DNA of 64,000 nucleotides, taken from assembly GCA_948471205.1 (NCBI GenBank), contig CAOKRT010000005.1:1-64000 (forward strand), read 5' to 3'. This DNA is from an uncultured Oscillospiraceae bacterium (GTDB lineage: Bacteria > Bacillota > Clostridia > Oscillospirales > Acutalibacteraceae). The first letter of the stretch is position 1. The number at the start of each line of letters is the position of its first letter. This document shows positions 52,821 to 62,924 of the stretch, one piece after another. The translations under genes were made by a program, and so were the position numbers. The notes beneath the pieces are model-generated. The model saw nothing but the letters and a program-made list of their open reading frames with translations. It made no database searches and had not been told where the DNA came from.

Positions 52821-52850
52821 AAAACAGCGCAGATGAATCTGCGCTGTTTT
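52821..52850 (+). terminator. Terminator of the metallophosphoesterase gene
   Basis: AAAACAGCGCAGAT/ATCTGCGCTGTTTT, perfect 14-bp stem with a 2-nt spacer (a larger effective loop), then TTATG; probably serves both flanking genes. Confidence 0.85.
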
Positions 52851-52867
52851 TTATGAACATAAAATTC

Positions 52868-53479
52868 TCACTGCTTTTCCGCTGTTTTTTTATGCCATGA
52901 ATATTTATGGCAATGCGGACATTTCATATATCTTTTTCGCCCGCTGTGAGGTGCAAACAAAAACGGCATAATATTGGGAACATATTTGTAACAACATTTT
53001 CTGCATTCATAATATCCTGCATCTCTTTCAAGATAAAGTGCAAAAAACAAACATACTGCAAATATGAAACCGCCGGTTAAAACAACCGTAATTTTCATTG
53101 CCGGCTTCATTTCTGCAATAATACTTACAAAAATCACCAGCAGAAGAACGGCTATTCCTATCACACCGAAAACCACTTCAAGCATCAGCTTCTTTTTTGT
53201 TTCTTTTTCTTCAAATTTTCTGAATTCAATCAGATTTTCTTCCGCTTTTTTATTATATTCATCCATATCCAATCTCTCCCCGCTTAACAGTTCATTAACC
53301 GTTATACCCAATACACTGCACAACACCGGCATTATGGAAATATCCGGCATAGATTTTCCCGTTTCCCATTTAGATACTGCCCTGTCGGTAATATGAAACA
53401 ATTCGGCAAGTCCAGCCTGCGTAAGTCCTTTCTCTCTGCGGCATTGTGCAATAAATTTTCCGCTTTTTTCCTGATTCAT
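52868..53479 (-). CDS. XRE regulator with membrane spans and zinc ribbon
   Basis: 203 residues: HTH about 5-60 (CRREKGLTQAGLAELFHIT, DRAVSKWETGKSMPDISIM), a helical linker, two membrane spans (about 98-118, 128-148), and a C-terminal cytoplasmic zinc ribbon with ECRKC and CPHCHKYSWH. GAGG precedes the ATG. Membrane-linked XRE regulators of this kind are common in Clostridia; target unknown. Confidence 0.87.
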   Translation of the reverse strand: MNQEKSGKFIAQCRREKGLTQAGLAELFHITDRAVSKWETGKSMPDISIMPVLCSVLGITVNELLSGERLDMDEYNKKAEENLIEFRKFEEKETKKKLMLEVVFGVIGIAVLLLVIFVSIIAEMKPAMKITVVLTGGFIFAVCLFFALYLERDAGYYECRKCCYKYVPNIMPFLFAPHSGRKRYMKCPHCHKYSWHKKTAEKQ

Positions 53480-53566
53480 GATTCGTCCTCCTTCAATAAT
53501 TATATTACTGTTTTATTACTCCAAAGTACACGAACTGTCGGTTGAGTTGAGAGATTTTTATAAAAG

Positions 53567-53597
53567 AATACCTGCCGTTTTCAAAACAGCAGGTATT
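53567..53597 (-). terminator. Terminator of the GH3 gene
   Basis: AATACCTGC/GCAGGTATT outer stem plus inner TTTT/AAAA pairing, followed on the minus strand by CTTTTATAAAAA. Confidence 0.75.
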
Positions 53598-53609
53598 TTA
53601 GGCAAACAA

Positions 53610-56063
53610 TTATTTTATTCTGTTCATTGCAGTTGAATGCATTGCAAAACGAAGCACGTTTTTAGCACAATACTGCATTTCTCCAAGCGTTATGCCATCC
53701 GCTTTACCATATGTTTTAAGCAGTGTACCGTCACTTTTATGCTTTCCGGTTCTCTTTCCGCCGGGCATAAGAACATCCACACACGCTCTTACGCGGTAAG
53801 CATTATCCTTCATATTCGGGAATTCGGGGGATTTTCTGTATCTCATCCACCAGTCGGTAATAATACATCCGTCAAATCCCCATTCGCCGCGAAGAATGGT
53901 TCTGCAAAGTTCATACTGATAATGGCCGAATACGCCGTTTATTTTATTATACGATGTCATAATGGTTTGAGGCTTTGCCTCTTTTACGCAGATTTCAAAA
54001 CCCTTTAAATAAATTTCTCTTAACGCTCTTTCAGAAAGCCTTGAATCGTTCAGATTTCTGCAAAATTCCTGATTATTGCACGCAAAATGCTTAGGACAGG
54101 CTGCAACGCCTGTTTTCTGAAGCCCCTTTACGGCTGCCGCCGCAATTTTTCCTGTTAAATACGGATCCTCGGAATAATATTCAAAATTTCTGCCGCAAAG
54201 CGGATTTCGGTGAATATTCATACCCGGTGCCAAAAGAACATCGCTCTTTCTGTCTATCATCTCATTTCCGACTTTTTCATAAAGCGCTTCCACAAGTGCT
54301 TCATCATATGTGCACGCAAGTAGTGTACCGATAGGAATTAAAGAACAACTGCTTTTTAAACGTATTCCCGATGGTCCGTCTGTGGTAGTAACAGCAGGAA
54401 TGCCTTTTTCACGAAGCGACGGAAGAACACCGGCAAAAATTCCGGCATTTCCCTCTGCCCCAAGAGGATGACCCATAATATATGCGCCGCGGCTTATTGC
54501 TTCAAGTTCATCCAAATCAAGCTGGGCAGCAAAATCATCCATGCTTATTTTTCCTGCTTTGACATCAGATAATTTATATCCCTTGTCTCCGCTGTAATCA
54601 ACACCTTTTGGCAGATTGGTTAAAATAATATCCTTTAATCTTGTTGTTGCTGTGCTTACAGGTTTTTTGGATATAATTCTTGTTCCGTTCTGCTCAACCG
54701 CAGTAAAAACATCAAAACCTTTCTTTGGTGCGGCAGTTTCCGAAAGCTGTTCAATCACGGCTGTTTCTGCCTGGCTGTATGTATAAACCGATTCTGCTGT
54801 TCTTACATCACTACCGATATAAAAACCGTATTCGCCTTTTTCTATTACATAAGCCGATTTATTGCCTGTTCTGCCGCTGTCGTCATAGGAAGCCAGACTT
54901 TCCATTGAAACAAAAACAGAAAGCTGTTCTTCTTCATTCGGTGCAAGCTCCTTGGTTTTTGCAAAGCCTGCCAAAATACGTGAAGGATTGCCAAGCATTC
55001 CGCAGGGTTTTTCAACATATATCTGCACAACCTCTTTACCGCTGTATTCCGTTCCGGTATTTTTAACGGAAATTTCAAATTCAAAACCTGCATCCGCTCC
55101 TTGTTTTGACATACACTTTATTTCAAAATCTGTATAGGACAAGCCGAAACCAAAAGGATAAAGAACATGTTCCGGATAAAAAGATTCAAACCAGCGGTAG
55201 CCCACATAAATATCTTCTTCATAATTGTTAAATGCTTTTGCGCCAAAGGATTTGGAGGACGGATAATCCTCATAGCTGAAAGCAATTGTATCCGTCAACT
55301 TTCCGCTTGGGGAAACTGCGCCCGAAAGCAAATCTGCGGCAGCATTTCCGCTTTCCATTCCGCCCTGCCATAAAATGAGAACCGCTCCTATTTTTCCGCC
55401 GAAATCATTTACAAAGCTTAAATCAATAATACTGCCTATATTCAGCAGCACCACTGTTTTGCTGAAATGTTTTGTAACAAGCGAAAGTAAATGTTTTTCA
55501 GAATCATTAAGATAAAAACTGCCTTTTTGAAGAGCATTTTCGCGGTCTTCACCGGAGGATCTGCCGATTGTTACTACAGCGCAGTCAGATGCTTCAGATG
55601 CTCTTTTAACAGTTTCCTCATCAATCGGCATATCAGGATAACACCGCGGCCAATGACCCCAGTAGCCATGATCTATCGGATTTTTTTCATTCCATTCCCT
55701 ATATATTTCCAACAATTCAGTGTTAAGTGTTAAACCTTTACACAATTTGATTCCTTCAACCAAATTCACTGCATACGGATTATTTACATCACCGCCGGAA
55801 CCATAGCCCGTATAAAACCATTCAAACTGATTTCTTCCGAAAAGAGACACAGTTGTGCCGCTTTTCAACGGAAGTACCTGTTCATTTTTTAAAAGCACAG
55901 CGCCTTCAGCAGCGGCCTTTCTTAAAATTTCAGGCATACCGGGCGTGATAATTTTCGGCATGGATGCTCTGTCCTGCGCACTGTCCTGTGACAAGCCGGT
56001 TACTTTACTTACAATTTTTGTTACACCGGTTACGAGTTTTGTTTTTAAAGACATAGAATTCAC
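53610..56063 (-). CDS. Domain-permuted GH3 beta-glucosidase
   Basis: 817 residues with the two GH3 domains in reverse order. The N-terminal half carries what is normally C-terminal (GAVLLKNEQVLPLKSGTTVS, the acid/base loop region, and a fibronectin-III-like part, GFGLSYTDFEIKCMS). The C-terminal half is the TIM barrel with TTDGPSGIRLKSSCSLIPIG, NIHRNPLCGRNFEYYSEDP, CPKHFACNNQE and the nucleophile in GFDGCIITDWWMRYR. Reverse order is known in some rumen-type beta-glucosidases. No signal peptide; probably cytoplasmic. Hydrolyses beta-glucosides or cello-oligosaccharides. Confidence 0.9.
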   Translation of the reverse strand: MNSMSLKTKLVTGVTKIVSKVTGLSQDSAQDRASMPKIITPGMPEILRKAAAEGAVLLKNEQVLPLKSGTTVSLFGRNQFEWFYTGYGSGGDVNNPYAVNLVEGIKLCKGLTLNTELLEIYREWNEKNPIDHGYWGHWPRCYPDMPIDEETVKRASEASDCAVVTIGRSSGEDRENALQKGSFYLNDSEKHLLSLVTKHFSKTVVLLNIGSIIDLSFVNDFGGKIGAVLILWQGGMESGNAAADLLSGAVSPSGKLTDTIAFSYEDYPSSKSFGAKAFNNYEEDIYVGYRWFESFYPEHVLYPFGFGLSYTDFEIKCMSKQGADAGFEFEISVKNTGTEYSGKEVVQIYVEKPCGMLGNPSRILAGFAKTKELAPNEEEQLSVFVSMESLASYDDSGRTGNKSAYVIEKGEYGFYIGSDVRTAESVYTYSQAETAVIEQLSETAAPKKGFDVFTAVEQNGTRIISKKPVSTATTRLKDIILTNLPKGVDYSGDKGYKLSDVKAGKISMDDFAAQLDLDELEAISRGAYIMGHPLGAEGNAGIFAGVLPSLREKGIPAVTTTDGPSGIRLKSSCSLIPIGTLLACTYDEALVEALYEKVGNEMIDRKSDVLLAPGMNIHRNPLCGRNFEYYSEDPYLTGKIAAAAVKGLQKTGVAACPKHFACNNQEFCRNLNDSRLSERALREIYLKGFEICVKEAKPQTIMTSYNKINGVFGHYQYELCRTILRGEWGFDGCIITDWWMRYRKSPEFPNMKDNAYRVRACVDVLMPGGKRTGKHKSDGTLLKTYGKADGITLGEMQYCAKNVLRFAMHSTAMNRIK

Positions 56064-56149
56064 CCTTTCGCAATCTGTTTTTATTTTAACATAAACAAAA
56101 TAAATAATAAACTGTTTTTTGTAAAAAAATACACAGAAAATCTAATAAC

Positions 56150-56178
56150 TTGACTTGAAACGCAGCATATTATACAAT
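56150..56178 (+). promoter_or_regulatory. Sigma-A promoter upstream of the broken secreted-protein gene
   Basis: TTGACT, 17-nt spacer, TACAAT. It gives a leader of about 185 bases before the ATG at 56370. No riboswitch fold recognised in it. Confidence 0.55.
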
Positions 56179-56369
56179 AATAATATACTTTAAGTTTTTA
56201 TTGTTAAATAATCATTACACATAAAAAAAGCGGAGATACCAATGGTTTATTCATAAAACATTCCATAAATTTTGGAATCTTTAAAAATGCAAATATTGTA
56301 TATAAGTTTAAGATGATAGTTAATAGTGAAAATATCATTTGCTGAAAACAGCAGGAAACGGAGGCTATT

Positions 56370-56956
56370 ATGAAAAAAAAGTTTTTTGCATTTTTATTTG
56401 CATTGCTTTTTCTGCTTGCTGACCAATGGGCGTATTTGCCGCAGATGCAGTAGAAAAAAACAGCGCCATCAGCAGACAAAGCAGAGCTGTTGAACAGCTT
56501 CAGGCATTCCGCGGCCGGTTTAATGATGAAGAATACGGCGGAGCATATATTGATGAAAACAATCAATTGGTTATTAAATTGGTTTCAGATGATGACGCAC
56601 AGTCTGCATATATAAAAAGAGTAAATTTAACAGATAATCTATTTTCAAAAAATAAAATTAAAATAGAGTATGCCGATTACAGTATGGATTATTTAAAGAA
56701 AATTCTTGACGAACTTATGCCGTTTTTAGAAGAAGCGGACTTGATGGGTGCCGGCATAGATATGGAACATAACTGTATCATTATGGATGCATCTGCCGGT
56801 GTTGATGCAGACAGCATTAGAAAAGTGTTGTCAGACCATATAGCAGAAGTACCTGAAATCAGTCAAAAAATTTATGATGAAGATTTGTTTGTAATTCAAG
56901 AAACAGAACTGTCTTTGCAAAATACCGCAGATGGAATCTGCGGTATTTTATATTAG
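56370..56956 (+). pseudogene. Secreted protein gene with frameshifted signal peptide
   Basis: GGAGGC and an ATG at 56370 open a perfect signal peptide (KKKFFAFLFALLFLLA), but the frame then ends at a TAG. In another frame from 56426, MGVFAADAVEKNSAISRQSR continues the expected cleavage region (VFAADA) and a 176-residue secreted domain with EEYGGAYIDENNQLVIKLV. That segment resembles pro-regions of secreted S1-type proteases, but no protease domain follows: the frame runs straight into the terminator at 56919. So the gene has a 5' frameshift and a probable 3' loss. A sequencing error could explain the frameshift only. Confidence 0.65.
56919..56949 (+). terminator. Terminator overlapping the end of the broken secreted-protein ORF
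   Basis: AAAATACCGCAGAT/ATCTGCGGTATTTT, perfect 14-bp stem and a 3-nt loop; it encodes the last residues of the ORF, which supports a 3' deletion. Confidence 0.8.
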
Positions 56957-56990
56957 TGATAAGATATATTTATGGATTATAATTTCTATT

Positions 56991-57022
56991 AAAAAGAGAG
57001 GGTGAAAGCACCCTCTCTTTTT
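56991..57022. terminator. Terminator of the leuS operon
   Basis: AAAAAGAGAGGGTG/CACCCTCTCTTTTT, perfect 14-bp stem, 4-nt loop, T-tracts on both strands; adjacent to the leuS stop. Confidence 0.92.
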
Positions 57023-57023
57023 A

Positions 57024-59432
57024 TTAAACTGCAACGATATTTACAAGCTTACCGGGAACATAAATTTCCTTTTTAATTGTTTTGCCCTCTATTGCAGCAG
57101 CAATTTTTTCATCTGCTTTTGCAAGCGCTATTACTTCTTCCTTAGGCATATCAACCGGAATAGTAATGCGGGAGCGCACCTTGCCCATAATCTGAAGAAC
57201 GATTTCCACACTGTTTTCCACCGTTTTTTCCTCATCAAATTCAGGCCATTTTGCTTCATTTGCCATTCCACCGAATTGCATAATATCCCACATTTCTTCT
57301 GTAATATGCGGTGCAAACGGATTTAAAAGAATTGTAAGTGTTTTCAGCTCGGCCTTTGTAATGCTTCCCTTTTCATAAATTTTATTTATAAGTGCCATCA
57401 TAGCAGCGATTGCGGTATTGCACTTCAGATTATCAATATCTTCCGTAACCTTTTTAATTGTTTTATGCATCAGCGCTTCAAGTTCACTGCTGTAATGATC
57501 ACCGTCAGCAACCATTTCCTGTAAGTTCCAGAAGCGTTCCAGAAAACGCTTGCATCCCTTAATGGAATCTGAATTCCACGGAGCCGCCTTTTCAAAATCA
57601 CCGATAAACATTTCATACAGACGCATGGTATCTGCGCCGTACTGATTTACAATTTCATCGGGATTTACTACATTACCGCGTGACTTGCTCATTTTTTCGC
57701 CGTTTTCACCAAGAATCATGCCATGTGATGTACGCTTCTGATAAGGTTCTTTTGAAGGAACAACGCCAATATCATAAAGGAATTTATGCCAGAAACGGCT
57801 GTAAAGAAGATGAAGCGTTGTGTGCTCCATACCACCATTGTACCAATCTATCGGAGACCAGTATTCAAGTGCTTCCTTGGAAGCAAGCGCCTGATCATTA
57901 TGCGGATCCATATACCGAAGGAAATACCAGGAAGAGCCTGCCCACTGCGGCATAGTATCTGTTTCTCTTTTTGCCTTGCCGCCGCAGCACGGGCATTCGG
58001 TATTTACCCAATCAGTAATTTTTGCAATCGGTGATTCACCTGTATCTGTCGGTTCATAGGATTCAACATTCGGGAGTTCAAGCGGGAGCTGATCTTCAGG
58101 CACGGGAACATAACCGCATTTTTCACAATGAATAATCGGAATCGGTTCACCCCAGTATCTCTGACGGCTGAACACCCAGTCGCGAAGTTTAAAGTTTACT
58201 TTTTCTTTGCCCTTGCCTTCCTGAGTAAGCCATTCAACCATAGCTTTTTTGGCTTCTTCAACAGAAAGTCCGTTTAGAAAACCGCTGTTGACAAGTGTTC
58301 CTGTAGCACAGTCTGTAAAGGCTTCTGCCTGTACATCACTTCCGCCTGCAACTACCTCAATAATAGGCAAATTAAATTTTTTTGCAAATTCCCAGTCACG
58401 GGTATCATGGGCAGGCACAGCCATAATTGCACCGGTGCCGTATGACGTAAGAACATAATCTGAAATAAATATCGGAATTTCCGTATCATTAACAGGATTG
58501 ATGCCTTTAACACCGCAGAGCATAACACCTGTTTTATCCTTATTCAGTTCTGTTCTTTCAAAATCACTTTTATGCGCCGCCTCATTCTGATAAGCGCGAA
58601 CCTCTTCAAGATTTTCAATCTTATCTGCCCATTTTTCAATAAGCGGATGTTCCGGCGAAATAACCATATATGTAGCACCGAAAAGTGTATCACATCTTGT
58701 GGTATAAACCGTTAATGTATCTCCAAGTGTTGTCTTAAAGTCCACTTCAGCGCCTGTACTTCTGCCAATCCAGTTTCTTTGCTGAACCTTAACACGGTCT
58801 ATAAAATCAACATCATCCAAATCTGCTGCAAGGCGGTCTGCATATTCTGTGATTTTAAGCATCCACTGACTTTGATTTTTTCTGATTACTTCTGAACCGC
58901 AGCGTTCACAAACACCGTTTACAACTTCTTCATTTGCAAGTACGCATTTGCAGGAAGTGCACCAGTTAACTGCCATTTCTTTTTTATATGCAAGCCCTTT
59001 TTTGAAAAGCTGAAGAAAAATCCACTGTGTCCATTTATAATAAGATGGATCTGTTGTGTTGATTTCTCTGGTCCAGTCAAACGAAAAACCAAGAGACTGA
59101 AGCTGTTCTTTAAAATGAGCAACATTTTTCTTTGTTACTTCAGCAGGATGAATATGATTTTTAATAGCGAAGTTTTCGGTTGGCAAACCAAAAGCGTCCC
59201 ATCCCATAGGATAAAGCACATTATATCCCTGCAGTCTTTTCTTTCTTGCAACAATATCAAGTGCTGTGTAAGAACGCGGATGTCCTACATGAAGCCCCTG
59301 ACCACTTGGATAAGGAAATTCCACAAGACAGTAGAATTTAGGAAGCGAATAATCCGATTTCGCCGCAAAAGTATTTTGGCTGTACCATACATTCTGCCAT
59401 TTTTTTTCAATGTCTTTAAAATTATAATCCAT
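57024..59432 (-). CDS. leuS: Leucine--tRNA ligase
   Basis: 802-residue class I synthetase. The HIGH-like motif is in [17 protein letters not shown], the Cys-rich zinc segment is [20 protein letters not shown], the CP1 editing domain has [16 protein letters not shown], and the KMSKS motif is in [17 protein letters not shown]-terminal anticodon domain ends [15 protein letters not shown]. Last gene of the smc-to-leuS run, three bases after rsfS. Confidence 0.97.
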   Translation of the reverse strand: MDYNFKDIEKKWQNVWYSQNTFAAKSDYSLPKFYCLVEFPYPSGQGLHVGHPRSYTALDIVARKKRLQGYNVLYPMGWDAFGLPTENFAIKNHIHPAEVTKKNVAHFKEQLQSLGFSFDWTREINTTDPSYYKWTQWIFLQLFKKGLAYKKEMAVNWCTSCKCVLANEEVVNGVCERCGSEVIRKNQSQWMLKITEYADRLAADLDDVDFIDRVKVQQRNWIGRSTGAEVDFKTTLGDTLTVYTTRCDTLFGATYMVISPEHPLIEKWADKIENLEEVRAYQNEAAHKSDFERTELNKDKTGVMLCGVKGINPVNDTEIPIFISDYVLTSYGTGAIMAVPAHDTRDWEFAKKFNLPIIEVVAGGSDVQAEAFTDCATGTLVNSGFLNGLSVEEAKKAMVEWLTQEGKGKEKVNFKLRDWVFSRQRYWGEPIPIIHCEKCGYVPVPEDQLPLELPNVESYEPTDTGESPIAKITDWVNTECPCCGGKAKRETDTMPQWAGSSWYFLRYMDPHNDQALASKEALEYWSPIDWYNGGMEHTTLHLLYSRFWHKFLYDIGVVPSKEPYQKRTSHGMILGENGEKMSKSRGNVVNPDEIVNQYGADTMRLYEMFIGDFEKAAPWNSDSIKGCKRFLERFWNLQEMVADGDHYSSELEALMHKTIKKVTEDIDNLKCNTAIAAMMALINKIYEKGSITKAELKTLTILLNPFAPHITEEMWDIMQFGGMANEAKWPEFDEEKTVENSVEIVLQIMGKVRSRITIPVDMPKEEVIALAKADEKIAAAIEGKTIKKEIYVPGKLVNIVAV

Positions 59433-59435
59433 ATA

Positions 59436-59789
59436 TTAATCCTCCAAAAGTTTTTCTGTATCCAAAATATCTCCGTCTTCCCAAAGATGCTCCAGCTTGA
59501 AATACTGCCTTTGCTCCTTATAAAAAACGTGAATTACCACTGTTGAAAAATCAAGGCATATCCAGCCGGACTGCCTGCCTTCTATATGATGGGGCTGTTC
59601 GCCGCATTCACCAAGCTTATATTCAATTTCGTCGGCAATTGCCTTAACCTGTGTTGAGGAATCACCTGTAACAAGAACAAAATAATCAGCCAAAACAGAT
59701 ATATCTCTTATACCGATAACCTGAATATCCTGCCCCTTTTTACTGTCTGCCGCTTTAACAGCAATTTTTGCAATATCAAGTGAATTCAT
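59436..59789 (-). CDS. rsfS: Ribosomal silencing factor RsfS
   Basis: 117 residues. Binds L14 on the 50S subunit and blocks 30S joining. SKKGQDIQVIGIRDISVLAD, YFVLVTGDSSTQVKAIADEI, HHIEGRQSGWICLDFSTVVI and HVFYKEQRQYFKLEHLW are the conserved blocks. Between yqeK and leuS, the usual context. Confidence 0.96.
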   Translation of the reverse strand: MNSLDIAKIAVKAADSKKGQDIQVIGIRDISVLADYFVLVTGDSSTQVKAIADEIEYKLGECGEQPHHIEGRQSGWICLDFSTVVIHVFYKEQRQYFKLEHLWEDGDILDTEKLLED

Positions 59790-59793
59790 AAAT

Positions 59794-60375
59794 TTATTCC
59801 TTTTCTTTCATTTTTTCAAGTATGGAATTGTAACATTCCAGCGTATCTGGATGAATAAGCATCGTCTTTTCCGATAAATCCTTTATTGTATATTTTAGAG
59901 AATACAGCATAGCTTCATCCAAACTGTGCTGTGCCTTTTCACGCATTACAGAAACATCGGGATAACATCTGTCTGCCGATATAAAATCCGCAGTATACAA
60001 AACCTTTTGCAAAAGCGTCATATCACGCTTTCCGGTTGTATGATATCTTATTGCACCCAATATATCTTCATCTTCTATTCCGAGTTCTATGCGGCAATAT
60101 GCTGCACCCGACATTTGATGAAGCACCTGTTTATTAAGAGATTCAAGCACGGTTATTTTCTCACCATTATGCAAAATGTATTCACGCTGAATTTCTGCAC
60201 GTTCCTCTTTCATTATATCGTGAAGTAAGCCCGCTGTATAGGCTTTTTCACAATTTGCACCATATTTTTCTGCAAGCTGAAAGGCCGCTTCAGCCACATT
60301 CAAAGAATGAATGAAACGCGGCTCTGATAATCGCTTTCTAATTATATCTGCATATTCATCCTTATTATACAACAT
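59794..60375 (-). CDS. yqeK: YqeK-type HD hydrolase (Ap4A hydrolase)
   Basis: 193 residues from the ATG at 60375 (GGAGC upstream; the 5' extension overlaps nadD and lacks a site). HD motifs RFIHSLNVAEAAFQLAEKY and TAGLLHDIMKEERAEI, then GAIRYHTTGKRDMTLLQKV and YTADFISADR. This family cleaves symmetrical diadenosine tetraphosphate. It overlaps the nadD stop by 11 bases. Confidence 0.93.
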   Translation of the reverse strand: MLYNKDEYADIIRKRLSEPRFIHSLNVAEAAFQLAEKYGANCEKAYTAGLLHDIMKEERAEIQREYILHNGEKITVLESLNKQVLHQMSGAAYCRIELGIEDEDILGAIRYHTTGKRDMTLLQKVLYTADFISADRCYPDVSVMREKAQHSLDEAMLYSLKYTIKDLSEKTMLIHPDTLECYNSILEKMKEKE

Positions 60376-60964
60376 AAAGCTCCTTATTTCTGATATAATG
60401 ATAAACCTTTTCGGGCAAAAGATTAGAAACATCTTTTCCGCATTTTAATTTTGCTCTTATTTCACTGCTTGAAACCACAACCGGTGCAAAATCCGCAAGA
60501 AAATAATTGGATTTTCCCTTCAAAAGAAACTCAGCGAATGCCGATATTTTATCACGCTTGTTTTCTTCTCTTGCTGCAGTACAGAGCACAACCTGCGAAA
60601 GAATTTCCTCATATTTATACCATTTATCAAACGATAAAAATTGATCTTCGCCTATTATAAGAAACAGTTCATCATTCTCATAATTCTTTCTTAATTGCGT
60701 TATTGTATCAAAGGTATAGCTTTTTCCTTTTCTTTGAAATTCAATATCAGAAACCTCAACCTTATCCATATCTTCAAACGCAAGCAGAAGCATATTCATT
60801 CTATCTGCTTCATCTGCCAGTTCTGCGGCTGTTTTATGAGGCGGAACTGCAGTGGGAATAATCAGCAATTTATCCAGGGAAAGGCTTTCAAGATAGCTTT
60901 TCGCAAGATTTATATGCCCTTTATGAACAGGATTAAACGCTCCGCCGAAAATTCCGATTCTCAA
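60365..60964 (-). CDS. nadD: Nicotinate-nucleotide adenylyltransferase
   Basis: 199 residues. Makes deamido-NAD from nicotinate mononucleotide and ATP. IGIFGGAFNPVHKGHINLAK holds the nucleotidyltransferase HxGH motif; IPTAVPPHK, LIIGEDQFLSFDKW and the C-terminal VVVSSSEIRAKLK complete the family pattern. It overlaps yhbY by four bases. Confidence 0.96.
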   Translation of the reverse strand: MRIGIFGGAFNPVHKGHINLAKSYLESLSLDKLLIIPTAVPPHKTAAELADEADRMNMLLLAFEDMDKVEVSDIEFQRKGKSYTFDTITQLRKNYENDELFLIIGEDQFLSFDKWYKYEEILSQVVLCTAAREENKRDKISAFAEFLLKGKSNYFLADFAPVVVSSSEIRAKLKCGKDVSNLLPEKVYHYIRNKELYVV

Positions 60965-61389
60965 CGCCTTGTTCCTCTGTCCGCCTTACTGTATTTTGCC
61001 CACGGATGTGCTTCTTCATACTCACGCTGACGCTGGCGAAGCCCTTTGATTTTTACCTTTTTCTTAGGCACTTTTTTCCCGGAAGCTTTAAGCCGTTCTG
61101 CTTTTTTTGTATTTATTTTTTCCTTATCTGCCTTGCGGTAAATAACAATCACACCGCCTATAACCTGAATAACATCCGCATCAAGCCTTTCAGCCAGCTT
61201 ATCTGCGAATTCTCTTGGGTTTTCAGGTGCCGTTTCAAGATGAACACGAATTTTTAAAAGCTCACGCACATCAAGCGCATCATCAATCTGCGAAACAAGA
61301 TTATCTGAAATTCCCTCTTTTCCAATCTGAAAAATAGGTTCAAGCGGATTCGCTTTTGCGCGAAGCGCAGCTCTTTCTTTTGATGTCAT
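60961..61389 (-). CDS. yhbY: YhbY-type CRM-domain RNA-binding protein, extended
   Basis: 142 residues. The CRM domain, about 1-95 ([61 protein letters not shown]), binds 50S precursors. A basic tail of about 45 residues (KKVPKKKVKIKGLRQRQRE and on) makes it longer than typical YhbY of about 100 residues. Start overlaps the rdgB stop. Confidence 0.92.
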   Translation of the reverse strand: MTSKERAALRAKANPLEPIFQIGKEGISDNLVSQIDDALDVRELLKIRVHLETAPENPREFADKLAERLDADVIQVIGGVIVIYRKADKEKINTKKAERLKASGKKVPKKKVKIKGLRQRQREYEEAHPWAKYSKADRGTRR

Positions 61390-61973
61390 ATTGTTTTCTC
61401 CAATTCTTTCGTTAAAAGCCTAAGCGCATTGCCCCTATGGCTTATTTTATCCTTTTCTTCAGCCGAATATCTGCCGAATGCTTTTCCGTTTATTATAAAC
61501 AGCGGATCATATCCAAAGCCTTCATTTCCGTCTCTTTCAAAACCGATATTGCCATGGCATTCTCCCCTTACGGTAATTTCCCTGCCATCCGGAAAAACAC
61601 AGCAAATAGCACAAACGTAATAAGCTGTTCTTTCTTCCATTGGCACACCGCTCAATTTTTCAAGCAGCAAATCATTGTTTTGTTCATCATTTCCGTGCCC
61701 GCCCGAAAATCTTGCAGAATAAATTCCGGGCGCACCGTCCAGATAATCCACACAAAGTCCGCTGTCGTCTGCAATTGCCGGCATATTCATAACTTCACAG
61801 GCTGAAACAGCCTTAATTCTTGCATTTTCCTCAAAAGTGGTTCCGTTTTCCTCAACATCGGGAATTTCTTTTCCAAGCATTTTTGCCGTTACCACATTTA
61901 TACCGAGCGGTGAAAGTATACGCTGCATTTCCGCCAGTTTTTTCATATTATTTGTTGCCAAAATAAAATCCAT
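61386..61973 (-). CDS. rdgB: XTP/dITP diphosphatase (RdgB/HAM1)
   Basis: 195 residues from the ATG at 61973 (GAGGAA upstream, inside ftsY's end region). [60 protein letters not shown] and [11 protein letters not shown] are the HAM1 blocks. Removes non-canonical purine triphosphates from the pool. Confidence 0.96.
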   Translation of the reverse strand: MDFILATNNMKKLAEMQRILSPLGINVVTAKMLGKEIPDVEENGTTFEENARIKAVSACEVMNMPAIADDSGLCVDYLDGAPGIYSARFSGGHGNDEQNNDLLLEKLSGVPMEERTAYYVCAICCVFPDGREITVRGECHGNIGFERDGNEGFGYDPLFIINGKAFGRYSAEEKDKISHRGNALRLLTKELEKTI

Positions 61974-61977
61974 ATTC

Positions 61978-62895
61978 TTATTCCTCATTATCAAAAAGTC
62001 CTGCCGCAAAGGCATCTGCATCAAACGGCTGCAAATCATCAATCTGTTCGCCCACGCCCACAAATTTAACCGGCACATCAAGTTCGTTGTTTATTGCAAG
62101 AACCACGCCGCCCCTTGCTGTTCCGTCCAGCTTGGTTAAAACAATTCCTGTAATACCTGCTGCTTCTTTAAAGTCTTTTGCCTGATTAACGGCATTCTGA
62201 CCTGTTGTGGCATCAAGCACAAGAAGCACTTCTTTAGACGCATCCGGCAATTCTCTTTCAATAACACGGCTGATTTTATTAAGCTCATCCATAAGATTTT
62301 TCTTATTATGAAGTCTGCCCGCTGTATCAATGATAATAACATCCGCATTTCTTGCTTTGCCCGCCTGAATTGTATCAAACACAACCGAAGCAGGATCGGA
62401 ACCCTCAGCAGATTTTATAAGGCTTACATCTGCTCTGTCTGCCCACACCTGAAGCTGTTCAATTGCAGCTGCACGGAAGGTATCTGCCGCGCCGAGAATT
62501 ACACTTCTGCCCTGCTCTTTCAAGCGTAATGCCAATTTACCGATTGTGGTGGTTTTTCCTACACCGTTTACACCGATAACAAGAATAACAGAAGGTTTTG
62601 TGCGAATTTTAAGATAGCTTCCGCCCCATACAATACCTGAAACAATGTCTTTCAGTGTTTCACGTACCTTTTTTACATCCTTAATTTTATCATTTTCTAT
62701 TTTTTCTTTCAGGCTTTTGATTACCTTTTCCGCTGTAGGAAAACCAACATCACCCATAATCAGAATTTCTTCAAGTTCTTCAAAAAGCTCGTCCGTAATT
62801 TCATCATAAGATTCAACTACATCCGCAATCTGTGCAGTAATGCCCTGTTCTCTTGTTTTTCTTAAACCTTTTCTGAATTTATCAAATAATCCCAT
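61978..62895 (-). CDS. ftsY: Signal recognition particle receptor FtsY
   Basis: 305-residue NG-domain GTPase without a long acidic A domain, as in many Gram-positives. G1 is in [17 protein letters not shown], with [15 protein letters not shown], the [18 protein letters not shown] box, [13 protein letters not shown] and [18 protein letters not shown]. Receives SRP-ribosome complexes at the membrane. Follows smc by 29 bases. Confidence 0.97.
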   Translation of the reverse strand: MGLFDKFRKGLRKTREQGITAQIADVVESYDEITDELFEELEEILIMGDVGFPTAEKVIKSLKEKIENDKIKDVKKVRETLKDIVSGIVWGGSYLKIRTKPSVILVIGVNGVGKTTTIGKLALRLKEQGRSVILGAADTFRAAAIEQLQVWADRADVSLIKSAEGSDPASVVFDTIQAGKARNADVIIIDTAGRLHNKKNLMDELNKISRVIERELPDASKEVLLVLDATTGQNAVNQAKDFKEAAGITGIVLTKLDGTARGGVVLAINNELDVPVKFVGVGEQIDDLQPFDADAFAAGLFDNEE

Positions 62896-62924
62896 AATTG
62901 CTCCTAAAATACATTATGTAATAC

